A DNA stretch of 64,000 nt from Micromonospora cathayae (GTDB lineage Bacteria > Actinomycetota > Actinomycetes > Mycobacteriales > Micromonosporaceae): contig NZ_CP118615.1 in NCBI RefSeq assembly GCF_028993575.1, forward strand, positions 1,612,001 through 1,676,000. The letters are read 5' to 3'. The notes beneath the pieces were generated by a model. The model saw nothing but the letters and a program-made list of their open reading frames with translations. It was not told the DNA's origin and ran no database searches. The position numbers and the translations under genes were made by a program. Shown one piece after another: positions 32,895 to 43,578 of the stretch (position 1 is the first letter of the stretch; the number at the start of each line of letters is the position of its first letter).

Positions 32895-34985
32895 TCAGAC
32901 GGCGTCGTTCCGGAGCACCAGCACGGCGATGTCGTCCCGGGGCGGCTCGGCCGAGAAGTTGATCGTGTTGGCCCGGAGCCGGGCGGCCACCACCTCCGCC
33001 GAGAAGCCGGCGAGCGGGGCGGCCGCGTCCCGCAACCGTTGCGGACCGAAAAGCTCCCGGCCCCGCCGCCGCTCGGTCACCCCGTCGGTGTAGAAGATCA
33101 GCGCGTCGCCGGGGTCGAGCGGGATCACCGCCGCGGGCGAGGCGATCGTGTCGAGCAGACCCAGCGCGGTGCCGCCGGTGCCGACGAAGGAGGCCCCGCC
33201 CGCCGCGCGCAGCAGCACCGGCCGGTCGTGCCCGGCGAGGTGCAGCGACACCTCGAGCTGACTGCCCTCGCCCGGCCCGACCGCCGCCAGGGCCAGCGTG
33301 CAGTACCGTCCACCGCCCCGCTCGACCAGCGTCTCGTTCAACCGGGCCAGCGCCTCCGGCAGCGGCTTGCCGTCACCGACCAGCACCCGGATCACGTCGC
33401 GTACCAGCCCGGTCACCGCCGCCGCCTGGACGCCCTTGCCGGAGACGTCCCCGATCACCACCAGCCAGCGGCCGTCCGGCAGCGGCACCACGTCGTAGAA
33501 GTCGCCGCCGACCTCGGCGTCGTAGCCGGTCGGGACGTACTCGGCGGCGAAACCGATCCCGTCGATCAGCGGCAGCACCGGTGGCAGCAGCGACTGTTGC
33601 AGGGTCTGCGCCACCCGGCGGCGCTCGGCGTGGATGCGGGCGTTCTCGATCGCCAACGCGGCCCGCCGGGCCACGTCCTCCAGGACGGCGACCTCGTCCG
33701 GGTCGTGCCGGTGGCGCTGGTGCCGGCCGACCGCGAGGGTGCCGAGCCGCTGCCCCCGGGCGACGAGCGGAACGGCGAACCCCTCCATCGGGCCGCTCAA
33801 CGGCACCTGCGACCCCAGCCGGGACGCCTCGCGCAGCCGGGCCTGGACCGAGTCGGGGCCGGTCTCCCGGAGCACCTGGTGCAGCTGCGGCAGGACCGAC
33901 TCGTCGGCGTGGCTGGCGGCGGCCAACTTGAGCTGGCCCCACTCGTCGGCGGTGTGCACCGCGCACCACTGCCCGAGCCGGGGCACCACGAGCTGCGGGA
34001 CCAGGGCCATGGTCAGCTCGACGTCCAGCGACTGGGCGAGCAGTTCACTCGCCTCGGCCAGGAAGGTCAGCCAGGCCTGCCGACGGACGTCGGCCCGGCG
34101 TAGCCGGTCGTTCTCCAGGTGCAGGGAGAGCCGTTCGGCGGCCAGCGCCGCCAGCGGCCGGGCGTACGCCGACGGGACGGCGTCCAACTCCAGTTCACCC
34201 GAGTACGGCCGCTGCACGGCCAGCGGCACCCGGAGCAGTTCACTGTCGGTGCGCGGCTGCCGGCCGTACCGGGCCAGCACCTGGGTGCCCTGCCCGTCCC
34301 CCCGGTCCAGTCGGAGCACCCCGCCGGTGGCCCCGACCATCTCGGCGACCCGGGTGAGCAGATCGGTGGCGAAGTCGGGCAGCGGGTCGTCGGCGTACGG
34401 GTCGGGGCGGGCCTGCATCAGCTCGCTCATCGACGCCGCGCTCGGCGCGGTGGTACGGGCCGGGTCGTCCGTACCGTCGGCGGTCGACCCGCAGGGCGAG
34501 AGGCGTCGCCCCTCGGCCAGGGCGTCCCGCCGTGGTGGGGTCGTCGTGGGCCGGTCCAGCCGGAACCACACGCCCTTGCCGGAGGGGAGGTACGTGGTCC
34601 CCCAGCAGCTCGCGAAGTGGTCGACCAGCAACAGTCCCCGGCCCCGCTCGGCGACCTCGGTGATGTCGGCCGAGTCGTTGCGTACCCCGACGGTCAGCTC
34701 GTCCACCGGCCCGGCGGCGTAGTCGGAGACCATCACGCTCAGCCCGAACCGGTCCGCCACGACCTCCATGTCCAGTTCGGTACGGGCGTGTTCGACCGCG
34801 TTGGTGGACAGCTCGGTGGTCAGCAGGAGAGCCTCGTTGAGCAGTTCCTCGAGGTCCGCCTCGGCCAGCACCGAGCGGACCACGGCCCGCGCGGTGGCCG
34901 GGGTACGGCGGTCGGCGGGGAGCCGGACGCGCCGGACGTGCTCGTCCGGGCCGGTGGTCGCCGCCGGCCCTGCCTCCGCTGCCAC
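32895..34985 (-). CDS. osaC: OsaC-like multidomain regulator: RsbW-type kinase, GAF, PP2C phosphatase
   Basis: A 696-residue soluble protein. Residues 20-150 form a GHKL kinase of RsbW type ([11 protein letters not shown], then [12 protein letters not shown]). A GAF domain lies at about 300-450 and an RsbU-like PP2C domain at 460-690 ([34 protein letters not shown]). This order and the divergent position next to a hybrid kinase and a receiver protein match Streptomyces OsaC, which modulates SigB during osmotic recovery. The start is GTG 34985 with GGAGG eight bases upstream; the much longer upstream frame is antisense to osaA. Orthology is inferred from layout. Confidence 0.82.
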   Translation of the reverse strand: MAAEAGPAATTGPDEHVRRVRLPADRRTPATARAVVRSVLAEADLEELLNEALLLTTELSTNAVEHARTELDMEVVADRFGLSVMVSDYAAGPVDELTVGVRNDSADITEVAERGRGLLLVDHFASCWGTTYLPSGKGVWFRLDRPTTTPPRRDALAEGRRLSPCGSTADGTDDPARTTAPSAASMSELMQARPDPYADDPLPDFATDLLTRVAEMVGATGGVLRLDRGDGQGTQVLARYGRQPRTDSELLRVPLAVQRPYSGELELDAVPSAYARPLAALAAERLSLHLENDRLRRADVRRQAWLTFLAEASELLAQSLDVELTMALVPQLVVPRLGQWCAVHTADEWGQLKLAAASHADESVLPQLHQVLRETGPDSVQARLREASRLGSQVPLSGPMEGFAVPLVARGQRLGTLAVGRHQRHRHDPDEVAVLEDVARRAALAIENARIHAERRRVAQTLQQSLLPPVLPLIDGIGFAAEYVPTGYDAEVGGDFYDVVPLPDGRWLVVIGDVSGKGVQAAAVTGLVRDVIRVLVGDGKPLPEALARLNETLVERGGGRYCTLALAAVGPGEGSQLEVSLHLAGHDRPVLLRAAGGASFVGTGGTALGLLDTIASPAAVIPLDPGDALIFYTDGVTERRRGRELFGPQRLRDAAAPLAGFSAEVVAARLRANTINFSAEPPRDDIAVLVLRNDAV

Positions 34986-35199
34986 CCCCGTATCCTCCAC
35001 CTCCGTTCGCCCCCAAGCCAAGTGGATCGGCCCGGCGACCCGGCGTGGCGCGTAACCCCTCCGGCCCGGTGTACCGCCGGGGCGCGCCCCCCTGCCCGGG
35101 CCGTCGCCGGGGGCGGCGCGCGGATGCGGCGGCCGGACGCAGGCACAATGATGGGATGGCCGGCACGAGCCCGAAGGCCCCCGAGCTGAGCGAGGAACG

Positions 35200-38100
35200 A
35201 TGACGACGGCGAGACAAGCGGCCGGCGCGGACTCGTCCGCGGCCGACCACGAGGCGATCCTCGGCGAGCTGGCGGCCGCCCTGCGTCGGGTGGGCCAGGG
35301 GGACTTCAAGGTCCGGTTGCCGCGTCGGGCGGGGGCCGCCGGCGACGTGATCGACGCGTTCAACGACATCGTGTCGGTGCAGGAACGGCAGAACCTCGAC
35401 CTGCGCCGGATCAGCCGGATCGTCGGCCGGGAGGGGCGACTCACCGAGCGGCTGGACGAGGAGGGGCTCGACGGTTCGTGGGCGGAGGGGCACCGGGCGA
35501 TCAACTCGTTGATCGACGACCTGGGGCGGCCCACCACCGAGATCGCCCGGGTGATCGTGGCGGTCGCCGACGGTGACCTCTCCCAGCACATGGCGCTGGA
35601 GATGGACGGTCGGCCGCTGCGCGGTGAGTTCCTGCGTATCGGCAAGACCGTGAACACCATGGTCGACCAGTTGTCCTCGTTCTCCAGCGAGGTGACCCGG
35701 GTGGCCCGGGAGGTGGGCACCGAGGGCAAGCTGGGCGGGCAGGCCGACGTACGGGGTGTGGCCGGCACCTGGAAGGACCTCACCGACTCGGTGAACACCA
35801 TGGCGTCGAACCTGACCCACCAGGTGCGGTCCATCTCGCAGGTGGCCACGGCGGTGTCCCGGGGCGACCTGTCCCAGAAGATCACCGTGTCGGCGAAGGG
35901 CGAGGTCGCCGAGCTGGCCGACACCATGAACTCGCTGACCGACACGCTGCGGCTCTTCGCCGAGCAGGTGACCCGGGTGGCCCGCGAGGTGGGCACCGAG
36001 GGCAAGCTCGGCGGCCAGGCCGAGGTGCCGAACGTCGCCGGCACCTGGAAGGACCTGACCGACAGCGTCAACTCGATGGCGTCGAACCTGACCGCGCAGG
36101 TCCGTAACATCGCCCAGGTGTCCACGGCGGTGGCCCGGGGTGACCTGTCGCAGAAGATCACCGTCGCGGCCCAGGGCGAGATCCTGGAGCTGAAGGACAC
36201 CGTGAACACGATGGTGGATCAGCTGTCGTCGTTCGCGGACGAGGTGACCCGGGTGGCCCGGGAGGTGGGTACCGAGGGCAAGCTGGGTGGTCAGGCCCAG
36301 GTACGCGGGGTGTCCGGCACCTGGCGGGACCTCACCGAGAACGTCAACCAGCTCGCCGGCAACCTGACCAGCCAGGTCCGGAACATCTCCCAGGTCTCCA
36401 CGGCGGTGGCGAAGGGTGACCTGTCGCAGAAGATCACGGTGGATGCCCGGGGCGAGATCCTGGAGCTGAAGGACACCGTGAACACGATGGTGGATCAGCT
36501 GTCGTCGTTCGCGGACGAGGTGACCCGGGTGGCCCGGGAGGTGGGTACCGAGGGCAAGTTGGGTGGTCAGGCCCAGGTGAAGGGCGTTTCCGGTACCTGG
36601 CGGGACCTGACCGACAACGTGAACTCGATGGCCTCGAACCTGACCTCGCAGGTGCGGAACATCGCCTCGGTGACCACCGCCGTGGCGAAGGGTGACCTGT
36701 CGCAGAAGATCACGGTGGACGCGCGGGGCGAGATCCTGGAACTCAAGTCCACCGTGAACACGATGGTGGACCAGTTGTCGTCGTTCGCGGACGAGGTGAC
36801 CCGGGTGGCCCGCGAGGTGGGCACCGAGGGCAAGCTCGGCGGCCAGGCCCAGGTACGCGGCGTGGCGGGCACCTGGCGGGACCTCACCGACAACGTCAAC
36901 TCGATGGCCTCGAACCTCACCGCGCAGGTCCGCAACATCGCCCAGGTCTCCACCGCCGTGGCGAAGGGTGACCTGTCGCAGAAGATCACCGTGGACGCCC
37001 GGGGCGAGATCCTGGAACTGAAGAACACCGTGAACACGATGGTGGACCAGCTGTCGTCGTTCGCCGACGAGGTGACCCGGGTGGCCCGCGAGGTCGGTAC
37101 CGAGGGCAAGCTCGGCGGCCAGGCCCAGGTCAAGGGGGTCTCCGGTACCTGGCGGGACCTGACCGACAACGTCAACTCGATGGGGTCGAACCTGACCTCG
37201 CAGGTGCGGAACATCGCCTCGGTCACCACCGCCGTCGCCCGGGGCGACCTGAGCCAGAAGATCACCGTCGACGCGCAGGGCGAGATCCTGGAGCTGAAGA
37301 ACACCATCAACACGATGGTCGACCAGCTCTCCTCGTTCGCCGACGAGGTGACCCGGGTCGGCCGCGAGGTGGGCATCGAGGGCAAGCTGGGCGGTCAGGC
37401 CCAGGTGAAGGGGGTCTCCGGCACCTGGCGGGACCTCACCGAGAACGTCAACCAGCTCGCCTCCACCCTCACCACCCAGCTCCGGGCGATCTCCCAGGTC
37501 TCCACCTCGGTGACCCGGGGCGACCTGACCCAGCGGATCTCGGTCAAGGCGCAGGGCGAGGTCGCCGAGCTGAAGGACAACATCAACCAGATGATCGTCA
37601 CCCTCCGGGAGACGACGAAGAAGAACGCCGAGCAGGGCTGGCTGGACTCCAACCAGGCCCGGATCAGCGGTCTGCTCCAGGGGCAGCGCGACCTGGGCGA
37701 GGTCTGCCGCATGATCATGATGGAGGTCACGCCGCTGGTCGACGCCCAGCTCGGCGCGTTCTTCCTGGCCGACAACTCCGACGCGGTGATGCGGCTGCGG
37801 CTGACCGCCTCCTACGGGTACGTGGCCCGTGGTCACGACGTCACCTTCGGGCCCGGCGAGGGGCTGGTCGGGCAGGCCGCGCTGTCCCGCCGCACCATCC
37901 GGGTCAGTGCGGTACCGGACGGCACGATCACGCTGCGCTCCGGGCTGGCCGAGACCAACCCGGCCGACCTGGTCGTCCTTCCCGTCCTGTTCGAGGGGGA
38001 ACTGCTCGGGGTGATCGAGTTCGCCAGCGTGGCGACCTTCTCCGAGCTGCACCTGAGCTTCCTGGAACGGCTGGTGCTGACCATCGGCATCGCGGTCAAC

Positions 38101-39567
38101 ACCATCCAGGCCAACCGGCGTACCGAGGAACTGCTCGCCCAGTCGCAGCGGCTCGCCCACGAACTTCAGGAACAGTCGGCGGAGTTGCAGCGCACCAACG
38201 CCGAACTGGAGGACAAGGCGCAACTGCTGTCGGAGCAGAAGGGCAACATCGAGACCAAGAACCGGGAGATCGAACTGGCCCGGCTCGGCCTGGAGGAGAA
38301 GGCCCAGCAGCTCACCCGGGCCTCGGCGTACAAGTCGGAGTTCCTGGCGAACATGAGCCACGAGCTGCGTACGCCGCTGAACTCGCTGCTGCTGCTGGCC
38401 CGGCTGCTGGCCGAGAACTCCGAGCAGAACCTCTCCCCGAAGCAGATCGAGTTCGCCCGGACGATCCACAGCGCCGGCTCCGACCTGCTCTCCCTGATCG
38501 ACGACATCCTCGACCTGTCGAAGATCGAGGCGGGCCGGATGGACATCCAGCCGGTCGAGGTGCGCTTCTCCGACATCCGGGGGTACGTCGAGCAGGCGTT
38601 CGCGCCGCAGGCCGAGGAGAAGGGCCTCCAGTTCCAGGTGGAGATCGCCCGGGACCTGCCGCCGGCCCTGGTCACCGATGCCCAGCGGTTGCAGCAGATC
38701 CTGCGCAACCTGCTCTCCAACGCGGTCAAGTTCACCGACGGCGGTACGGTCACGCTGCGTATCGCGCCGGCCGCCGAGAACGTGGTCTTCGACGTGCCGG
38801 CGTTGACCAACGCCCAGCAGGTCGTCGCCTTCACGGTCACCGACACCGGCATCGGCATCCCGGACGACAAGCTGTCGCTGATCTTCGAGGCGTTCCAGCA
38901 GGCCGACGGCACCACCAGCCGGCGGTACGGCGGCACCGGCCTCGGCCTGTCCATCAGCCGGGACCTGGCCCGACTGCTCGGCGGCAGCATCACCGTCAGT
39001 TCCACCCCCGGGCAGGGCTCCACGTTCACCCTCTTCGTCCCGGACGTGCTGGCCCCGGACGCGGTGGTCGCGCCGCTGCCGCCGTCCCCGGCGCGGGCCG
39101 GGCTGCCGTCGTCCCTGCTGATGCCCCCGCCGGAGCTGCCGAAGCCGCCGGAGACCCCGGCCACCCGCCGGCTGGAGGGTGCCACCGTGCTGATCGTCGA
39201 CGACGACGTACGCAACGTCTTCGCCCTGACCAGCGCGTTGGAACTGCACGGGATGACCGTGCTGTACTCGGACAATGGCGCAGACGGGGTACGGCAGCTC
39301 GCCGAACACCCGGAGGTGGACATCGTGCTGATGGACGCGATGATGCCCGACCAGGACGGTTACGAGACGACCCGGTCGATCCGTCGCAACCACCGCTTCG
39401 CCGACCTGCCGATCGTCTTCCTCACCGCCAAGGCGATGCCCGGGGACCGGGAGTCCGCCCTCGCGGCGGGCGGCAGCGACTACATCACCAAGCCGGTCGA
39501 CCTGGACGAGTTGATCGAGTTGATGGCGTCGTGGATCAGCGGCGGCCGACGGGAGGAGAACCGGTGA
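35200..39567 (+). CDS. osaA: OsaA-like hybrid histidine kinase with tandem poly-HAMP array
   Basis: A 1455-residue soluble hybrid kinase. Residues 1-125 are a divergent HAMP-like segment, then eight G-D-L-[ST]-Q modules run to about residue 800, the regular ones 92 residues each ([17 protein letters not shown] in most). A GAF domain (about 830-970), coiled coil (975-1045), HisKA with His1054 in [10 protein letters not shown], HATPase_c (1150-1285) and a C-terminal receiver with Asp1379 in L-M-D-A-M-M-P-D follow. Poly-HAMP stacks occur in OsaA and fungal Nik1-type osmosensors, where they transmit osmotic signals. The ATG has GAGGAAC upstream. A receiver gene overlaps it by four bases. Confidence 0.9.
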   Translation: MTTARQAAGADSSAADHEAILGELAAALRRVGQGDFKVRLPRRAGAAGDVIDAFNDIVSVQERQNLDLRRISRIVGREGRLTERLDEEGLDGSWAEGHRAINSLIDDLGRPTTEIARVIVAVADGDLSQHMALEMDGRPLRGEFLRIGKTVNTMVDQLSSFSSEVTRVAREVGTEGKLGGQADVRGVAGTWKDLTDSVNTMASNLTHQVRSISQVATAVSRGDLSQKITVSAKGEVAELADTMNSLTDTLRLFAEQVTRVAREVGTEGKLGGQAEVPNVAGTWKDLTDSVNSMASNLTAQVRNIAQVSTAVARGDLSQKITVAAQGEILELKDTVNTMVDQLSSFADEVTRVAREVGTEGKLGGQAQVRGVSGTWRDLTENVNQLAGNLTSQVRNISQVSTAVAKGDLSQKITVDARGEILELKDTVNTMVDQLSSFADEVTRVAREVGTEGKLGGQAQVKGVSGTWRDLTDNVNSMASNLTSQVRNIASVTTAVAKGDLSQKITVDARGEILELKSTVNTMVDQLSSFADEVTRVAREVGTEGKLGGQAQVRGVAGTWRDLTDNVNSMASNLTAQVRNIAQVSTAVAKGDLSQKITVDARGEILELKNTVNTMVDQLSSFADEVTRVAREVGTEGKLGGQAQVKGVSGTWRDLTDNVNSMGSNLTSQVRNIASVTTAVARGDLSQKITVDAQGEILELKNTINTMVDQLSSFADEVTRVGREVGIEGKLGGQAQVKGVSGTWRDLTENVNQLASTLTTQLRAISQVSTSVTRGDLTQRISVKAQGEVAELKDNINQMIVTLRETTKKNAEQGWLDSNQARISGLLQGQRDLGEVCRMIMMEVTPLVDAQLGAFFLADNSDAVMRLRLTASYGYVARGHDVTFGPGEGLVGQAALSRRTIRVSAVPDGTITLRSGLAETNPADLVVLPVLFEGELLGVIEFASVATFSELHLSFLERLVLTIGIAVNTIQANRRTEELLAQSQRLAHELQEQSAELQRTNAELEDKAQLLSEQKGNIETKNREIELARLGLEEKAQQLTRASAYKSEFLANMSHELRTPLNSLLLLARLLAENSEQNLSPKQIEFARTIHSAGSDLLSLIDDILDLSKIEAGRMDIQPVEVRFSDIRGYVEQAFAPQAEEKGLQFQVEIARDLPPALVTDAQRLQQILRNLLSNAVKFTDGGTVTLRIAPAAENVVFDVPALTNAQQVVAFTVTDTGIGIPDDKLSLIFEAFQQADGTTSRRYGGTGLGLSISRDLARLLGGSITVSSTPGQGSTFTLFVPDVLAPDAVVAPLPPSPARAGLPSSLLMPPPELPKPPETPATRRLEGATVLIVDDDVRNVFALTSALELHGMTVLYSDNGADGVRQLAEHPEVDIVLMDAMMPDQDGYETTRSIRRNHRFADLPIVFLTAKAMPGDRESALAAGGSDYITKPVDLDELIELMASWISGGRREENR
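35578..37620 (+). repeat. 276-bp tandem repeats encoding HAMP modules
   Basis: The CTGTC(C/G)CAG-type motif for L-S-Q recurs at 35869, 36145, 36421, 36697, 36973, 37249 and 37525, exactly 276 bases apart (the last copy is variant), with the first module starting at 35578 (291 bases to the next). Neighbouring units are nearly identical over long stretches, e.g. 36145-36420 with 36421-36696, which implies recent duplication or gene conversion. Confidence 0.95.
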
Positions 39568-40118
39568 CCCAGGTGGCCAAGGCGCTGCTGGTGGACGACC
39601 GACGGGAGAACCTGATGGCCCTGGAGGCGATCCTCCAGGGTCTCCAGGTGCAGTCCGTCGCCGTCGAGAGCGGTGAGGCGGCGCTGAAGCAGCTCCTGGT
39701 GGACGACTTCGCGGTGATCCTGCTCGACGCGCAGATGCCGGACATGGACGGGTTCGAGACGGCCAGCCACATCAAGCGCCGGGAACGGACCCGGCACATC
39801 CCGATCATCTTCCTCACCGCCGCCGACCGGGACGCCCAGCTCGCGCTCCGGGGGTACGCGGTCGGCGCGGTCGACTACCTGACCAAGCCGTTCGACCCGT
39901 GGGTGCTGCGGGCCAAGGTGTCGGTCTTCGTGGACCTGTGGTCGAAGACCCGGCAGCTCGCCGCCCAGTCCGAGGTGGTCCGCGAGCGGGAGGCGCAGTG
40001 GCGGGTGCTCACCGACGCGGTCGACGAGGCCACCACCCTGCTCCGCTCGGACGACCCGGACGGCCGCGACCGCGCGGTGGAGCTCCTCGAACAGGCCCGC
40101 TGGGGCAACCCGCTGTAG
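39564..40118 (+). CDS. osaB: OsaB-like response regulator without DNA-binding domain
   Basis: A 184-residue protein. The receiver domain covers about 5-125 with acidic pair D-D near residue 10, phospho-acceptor Asp55 in I-L-L-D-A-Q-M-P-D, conserved T in F-L-T-A-A-D and Lys in L-T-K-P-F-D-P. The C-terminal 55 residues are a charged helix ([12 protein letters not shown]) that may form a coiled coil. There is no DNA-binding or enzymatic output domain, as in Streptomyces OsaB, so it should act by protein interaction. GTG 39564 overlaps the osaA stop by four bases and is preceded by GGAGGAG. Confidence 0.88.
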   Translation: MTQVAKALLVDDRRENLMALEAILQGLQVQSVAVESGEAALKQLLVDDFAVILLDAQMPDMDGFETASHIKRRERTRHIPIIFLTAADRDAQLALRGYAVGAVDYLTKPFDPWVLRAKVSVFVDLWSKTRQLAAQSEVVREREAQWRVLTDAVDEATTLLRSDDPDGRDRAVELLEQARWGNPL

Positions 40119-40197
40119 CCCCGGCGCCCAAGCCGACCGACCGGTCAGGTCCCGGCTGACAGGAGGCCGCCGGTCAGGTGACGGCTGACGGGGCCGC

Positions 40198-40533
40198 TCA
40201 GGGCAGGGACTGGTTGTTGCGGATCATCAGGGCCGAGCGCAGGCCGGTGATGTCCAGCACGCGGAGCAGGAAGTCACCGACCTGGGTGAGGACGAGCAGG
40301 CTCTGCGAGTGGCTCGCCTTGCGGCTCAGCACGACGAGCGTGCCGAGCCCCTGCGAGTCGCAGAAGGTGACACCGCCGAGATCGAGGACGATGCGGGGCG
40401 GTGGATCGCCGAGGACCTCGTTCACCGTGCTGGAGAGCTGGGCGGCGGTGAGCATGTCGATCTCACCGGCCAGGCGCAACACCACTTCGTCGGCCGTCCG
40501 GTGTACCGTGATGGACAGTTCGGCACGATCCAC
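40198..40533 (-). CDS. STAS-domain anti-sigma factor antagonist
   Basis: A 111-residue RsbV/SpoIIAA-type protein with the phosphorylatable serine in F-C-D-S-Q-G-L at about residues 58-64. It starts at GTG 40533 and is convergent with osaB. Its position next to osaCAB makes it a candidate substrate of the kinase and phosphatase domains of OsaC (inference). It differs from the other STAS antagonist at 19613 in the region after the serine (G-T-L-V-V-L-S-R), so they are probably not redundant. Confidence 0.9.
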   Translation of the reverse strand: MDRAELSITVHRTADEVVLRLAGEIDMLTAAQLSSTVNEVLGDPPPRIVLDLGGVTFCDSQGLGTLVVLSRKASHSQSLLVLTQVGDFLLRVLDITGLRSALMIRNNQSLP

Positions 40534-40779
40534 CCGGCCAGCCTAGCGCGATCCGCCCAACCTGGCCCGCCGAGGCCGCACCCGACGGTCCGCCGGTGTC
40601 GCCCGCGACGTCCGGACCGGTCGCCCGAGATGGTCGGCCAGGGTCAGCCGCGAGGGTCCGCCGGGGTCCCGCACCACCCGCCGACGCGGCCGGGCAGCGG
40701 TCGGTCGAGGGTGAGCCGGGTAACCCCGATCAGGGGTGGTTGTCGATCAGGCCCCCGACGCTGACACAATGGCCCCATC

Positions 40780-42117
40780 GTGACGGATACGTACCCCGCC
40801 GGATCCGGCCGTTACCCGGCCGACGCACCGGCCTCCGAGGCCCTGTTCGACCGCGCCCGTGCCCTGGTGCCGGGCGGGGTGAACTCCCCTGTGCGCGCGT
40901 TCCGTGCCGTCGGTGGCACCCCGCGCTTCATGGTCCGGGGGGAGGGTCCCTGGCTGTACGACGCGGACGACCGGCGCTACGTCGACCTGGTCTGCTCGTG
41001 GGGGCCGCTGCTGCTCGGGCACGCCCATCCGGAGGTGGTCGCGGCGGTGCAGGCCGCCGCCGCGAAGGGCACCAGCTTCGGCACCCCCACCCCGGGTGAG
41101 GTCGAGCTGGCCGCCGAGCTGGTCGACCGGACCCCGGTCGAGCAGATCCGGCTGGTCAACTCCGGTACCGAGGCCACCATGTCGGCGATCCGGCTGGCCC
41201 GGGGCTTCACCGGCCGTTCCAAGATCGTCAAGTTCGCCGGCTGCTACCACGGGCACGTCGACGCGCTGCTGGCCGCCGCCGGCTCCGGCGTGGCCACCCT
41301 CGGTCTGCCCGACTCGCCCGGCGTCACCGGCGCGGCGGCGAGCGAGACCATCGTGCTGCCGTACAACGACCTGACCGCCGTCGAGGAGGCGTTCGCCGCC
41401 GAGGGGCAGCACATCGCCGCGGTCATCACCGAGGCCGCCCCCGGCAACATGGGCGTGGTGGCCCCCCGGGACGGCTTCAACCAGCACCTCGCCCGGATCG
41501 CCCACGCGAACGGCGCGCTGCTCATCGTCGACGAGGTGATGACCGGGTTCCGGGTGTCCCGCGCCGGCTGGCACGGGCTCGACCCGGCCGACGCCGACCT
41601 GTGGACGTACGGGAAGGTCATGGGCGGTGGGCTGCCGGCCGCGGCGTTCGGCGGGCGCGCGGAGATCATGGCCCGACTGGCCCCGGCCGGCCCGGTCTAC
41701 CAGGCCGGCACGCTCTCCGGTAACCCGCTCGCCTGCGCCGCCGGCCTGGCCACCCTGCGGCTGGCCGACGAGGCCGTCTACCGCCGGCTCGACGAGACCG
41801 CCGCCACCGTGGGCAAGCTGGCGTCCGACGCGCTGGCCGCCGCCGGGGTGCCGCACCGGCTGTCGTACGCGGGCAGCATGTTCTCGATCTTCTTCACCGA
41901 CGCCGACGTGGTCGACTACGACAGCGCCCGCACCCAGCAGGTGCCCGCGTTCAAGGCGTTCTTCCACGCGATGCTGGCCGGTGGGGTCTACCTCCCGCCG
42001 AGCGCGTTCGAGGCGTGGTTCGTGTCGGCGGCGCTGGACGACGCCGCTCTCGATCAGATCGCCGCCGCCCTGCCGACGGCGGCGAACGCGGCGGCAGCGG
42101 CAGACCACGGGGGGTAG
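40780..42117 (+). CDS. hemL: Glutamate-1-semialdehyde 2,1-aminomutase
   Basis: A 445-residue PLP enzyme that makes 5-aminolevulinate from glutamate-1-semialdehyde, the C5 route to haem. The opening motif [17 protein letters not shown] and [14 protein letters not shown] are diagnostic. The PLP lysine is in [11 protein letters not shown] near residue 280, preceded by [11 protein letters not shown] -10-like CACAAT at 40765-40770 lies nine bases before the GTG with TTGTCG 19 bases further up, so it may be leaderless. Being upstream of the Ccs operon links haem supply to cytochrome c assembly. Confidence 0.96.
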   Translation: MTDTYPAGSGRYPADAPASEALFDRARALVPGGVNSPVRAFRAVGGTPRFMVRGEGPWLYDADDRRYVDLVCSWGPLLLGHAHPEVVAAVQAAAAKGTSFGTPTPGEVELAAELVDRTPVEQIRLVNSGTEATMSAIRLARGFTGRSKIVKFAGCYHGHVDALLAAAGSGVATLGLPDSPGVTGAAASETIVLPYNDLTAVEEAFAAEGQHIAAVITEAAPGNMGVVAPRDGFNQHLARIAHANGALLIVDEVMTGFRVSRAGWHGLDPADADLWTYGKVMGGGLPAAAFGGRAEIMARLAPAGPVYQAGTLSGNPLACAAGLATLRLADEAVYRRLDETAATVGKLASDALAAAGVPHRLSYAGSMFSIFFTDADVVDYDSARTQQVPAFKAFFHAMLAGGVYLPPSAFEAWFVSAALDDAALDQIAAALPTAANAAAAADHGG

Positions 42118-42118
42118 C

Positions 42119-42240
42119 GGTGAGCGCGAGGAGTGCGCCGGGTTTGCGAGCCCCGCAGTCGCGAACGAAGGGGGCGGCGGTGAGCGCGAGGAGTGCGCCG
42201 GGTCTGCGAGCCCCGCAGTCGCGAACGGAGGGAACACAGC
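42119..42240 (+). repeat. 60-bp tandem repeat between hemL and the phosphatase gene
   Basis: Two consecutive 60-base units start at 42121 and 42181 (with GG before each) and agree at all but two of their first 51 bases. The unit contains GAGCGCGAGGAGTGCGCC and then an imperfect stem-loop (GTTTGCGA, nine-base loop, TCGCGAAC). It starts just after the hemL stop; the end of the second copy (GGAGGG) is the ribosome-binding site of the next gene. Confidence 0.85.
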
Positions 42241-42241
42241 G

Positions 42242-42892
42242 GTGAGCGGCAAGACGGTGGTCCACGTGCTGCGGCACGGCGAGGTGCACAACCCTGACCA
42301 GATCCTGTACGGCCGGCTGCCCGGTTTCCGTCTCTCCGAGCTGGGCGTGCAGATGGCCAAGGCCGCCGCGCAGGGCCTCGCCGACCGGCAGGTCGTGCAC
42401 GTGGTGGCGAGCCCGCTGGAACGCGCCCAGCAGACCGCCGAGCCGATCGCCGCGCAGTTCGGGCTGCCGGTGGGGGTGGACGAGCGCCTGATCGAGAGCG
42501 CCAACTGGTTCGAGGGCAAGAAGGTCAGCCCCGGTGACGGTTCGTTCCGCGACCCGCGTAACTGGTGGGTGCTGCGGGACCCGGTCACCCCGTCCTGGGG
42601 CGAGGCGTACCGGACCATCGCCGAGCGGATGTTCGCCGCGCTGCACGCCGCCCGGGTCGCCGCCGAGGGCCGCGAGGCGGTCCTGGTCTCCCACCAGCTG
42701 CCGATCTGGACGCTGCGCCGGTACGTCGAGCGCAAGCGGCTCTGGCACGACCCGCGTCGTCGGCAGTGCGGCCTGGCCAGCCTCACCTCGTTCCACTTCG
42801 AGGGGGCGAAGGTGGTCGGGATCGGCTACTCCGAGCCGGCCGCGCACCTGATCGCCATGTCGCCGACCGCCAGGACAGCCAAGGGGGCCTGA
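42242..42892 (+). CDS. Histidine phosphatase family protein
   Basis: A 216-residue phosphoglycerate-mutase-like phosphatase. The catalytic histidine motif is L-R-H-G-E at about residues 10-14, the second conserved block is A-S-P-L-E-R-A-Q-Q-T-A, and the second histidine is in V-L-V-S-H-Q-L-P near residue 142. The substrate is unknown. It matches the gene between hemL and the thioredoxin-like gene in M. tuberculosis (Rv0525) in position and family. GTG 42242 has GGAGGG nine bases upstream, supplied by the tandem repeat. It overlaps the next gene by one base. Confidence 0.9.
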   Translation: MSGKTVVHVLRHGEVHNPDQILYGRLPGFRLSELGVQMAKAAAQGLADRQVVHVVASPLERAQQTAEPIAAQFGLPVGVDERLIESANWFEGKKVSPGDGSFRDPRNWWVLRDPVTPSWGEAYRTIAERMFAALHAARVAAEGREAVLVSHQLPIWTLRRYVERKRLWHDPRRRQCGLASLTSFHFEGAKVVGIGYSEPAAHLIAMSPTARTAKGA

Positions 42893-43578
42893 TGAACGCC
42901 CGGAGGTGGACCGCCGGTCTGCTCGCCCGCCGGTCCGCCGGTCCGGGGAGCCCGGTCGCGGTTGTGCCCGTCCGCCCGGGACGACCGTCCGCCGGCCCGC
43001 CGGTCCGCCGGTCCGCCGGGCCGGGTCGACGGGCGGTGGCCGTGCTCGCCGCCGTCGCGGCGGTGGCGCTGGCCGGTTGTACCGCTGCCGAGGGCGGCGA
43101 GCAGCGCTGCACCACCCGGGACGGTTTCCTGGAGTGCGCCCCCGACCAGCGCGGCACCGCACCGAAGATCGCGGGGGAACTCCTCAACGGCGGCAGCTAC
43201 GACCTCACCCAGGACCGGGGCAAGGTCGTGGTGATCAACTTCTGGGGCTCCTGGTGCAACCCGTGCCGGGCCGAGGCCGACGACCTGGAGAACACCTACC
43301 AGGCCACCAAGGGCTCCGGGGTGACCTTCCTCGGCATCAACGTGACCGACAGCCGGGACAAGGCGAAGGCGTTCGAGAAGAGCTACGGGGTCACATACCC
43401 GAGCCTGTTCGACCCGCCCGGCCGCACCGCCCTGGACTTCGACATCGCGCCGAACGCCATCCCGGCCACCGTCGTCCTCGACCGGGAGGGCCGGATCGCG
43501 GTGGTACGTCGCGGCGCGGTCCTCCAGGACGCGCTCCAGCCGGTCGTCGAGCGGGTCGCCGCCGAAGGCAACCCCTGA
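42892..43578 (+). CDS. resA: TlpA/ResA-like thioredoxin-fold lipoprotein
   Basis: A 228-residue extracytoplasmic thiol-disulfide protein. The first 45 residues are unusually long, basic and Arg/Gly/Pro-rich; then a hydrophobic helix and lipobox (V-A-L-A-G-C, near residue 63) direct export. The thioredoxin fold carries the active site W-C-N-P-C-R near residue 122, with cis-proline region I-P-A-T-V-V near 185. In System II it keeps apocytochrome c haem-binding cysteines reduced with electrons from CcdA. The ATG overlaps the phosphatase stop. A shorter start just before the helix is possible, but no alternative ribosome-binding site is obvious. Confidence 0.9.
   Translation: MNARRWTAGLLARRSAGPGSPVAVVPVRPGRPSAGPPVRRSAGPGRRAVAVLAAVAAVALAGCTAAEGGEQRCTTRDGFLECAPDQRGTAPKIAGELLNGGSYDLTQDRGKVVVINFWGSWCNPCRAEADDLENTYQATKGSGVTFLGINVTDSRDKAKAFEKSYGVTYPSLFDPPGRTALDFDIAPNAIPATVVLDREGRIAVVRRGAVLQDALQPVVERVAAEGNP

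Noticed and set aside
34986..36209. N-terminal extension of the OsaC-like gene reaching 36209
   Set aside because: The added 408 codons are antisense to osaA and low in family features. The GTG at 34985 with GGAGG upstream is a better start.
34240..39393. A 1717-codon open frame on the minus strand, antisense to the hybrid kinase gene
   Set aside because: It is a GC-bias shadow: the repeated HAMP modules keep the antisense frame free of stops. Its translation has no recognisable domain, and the sense frame has full kinase motifs.
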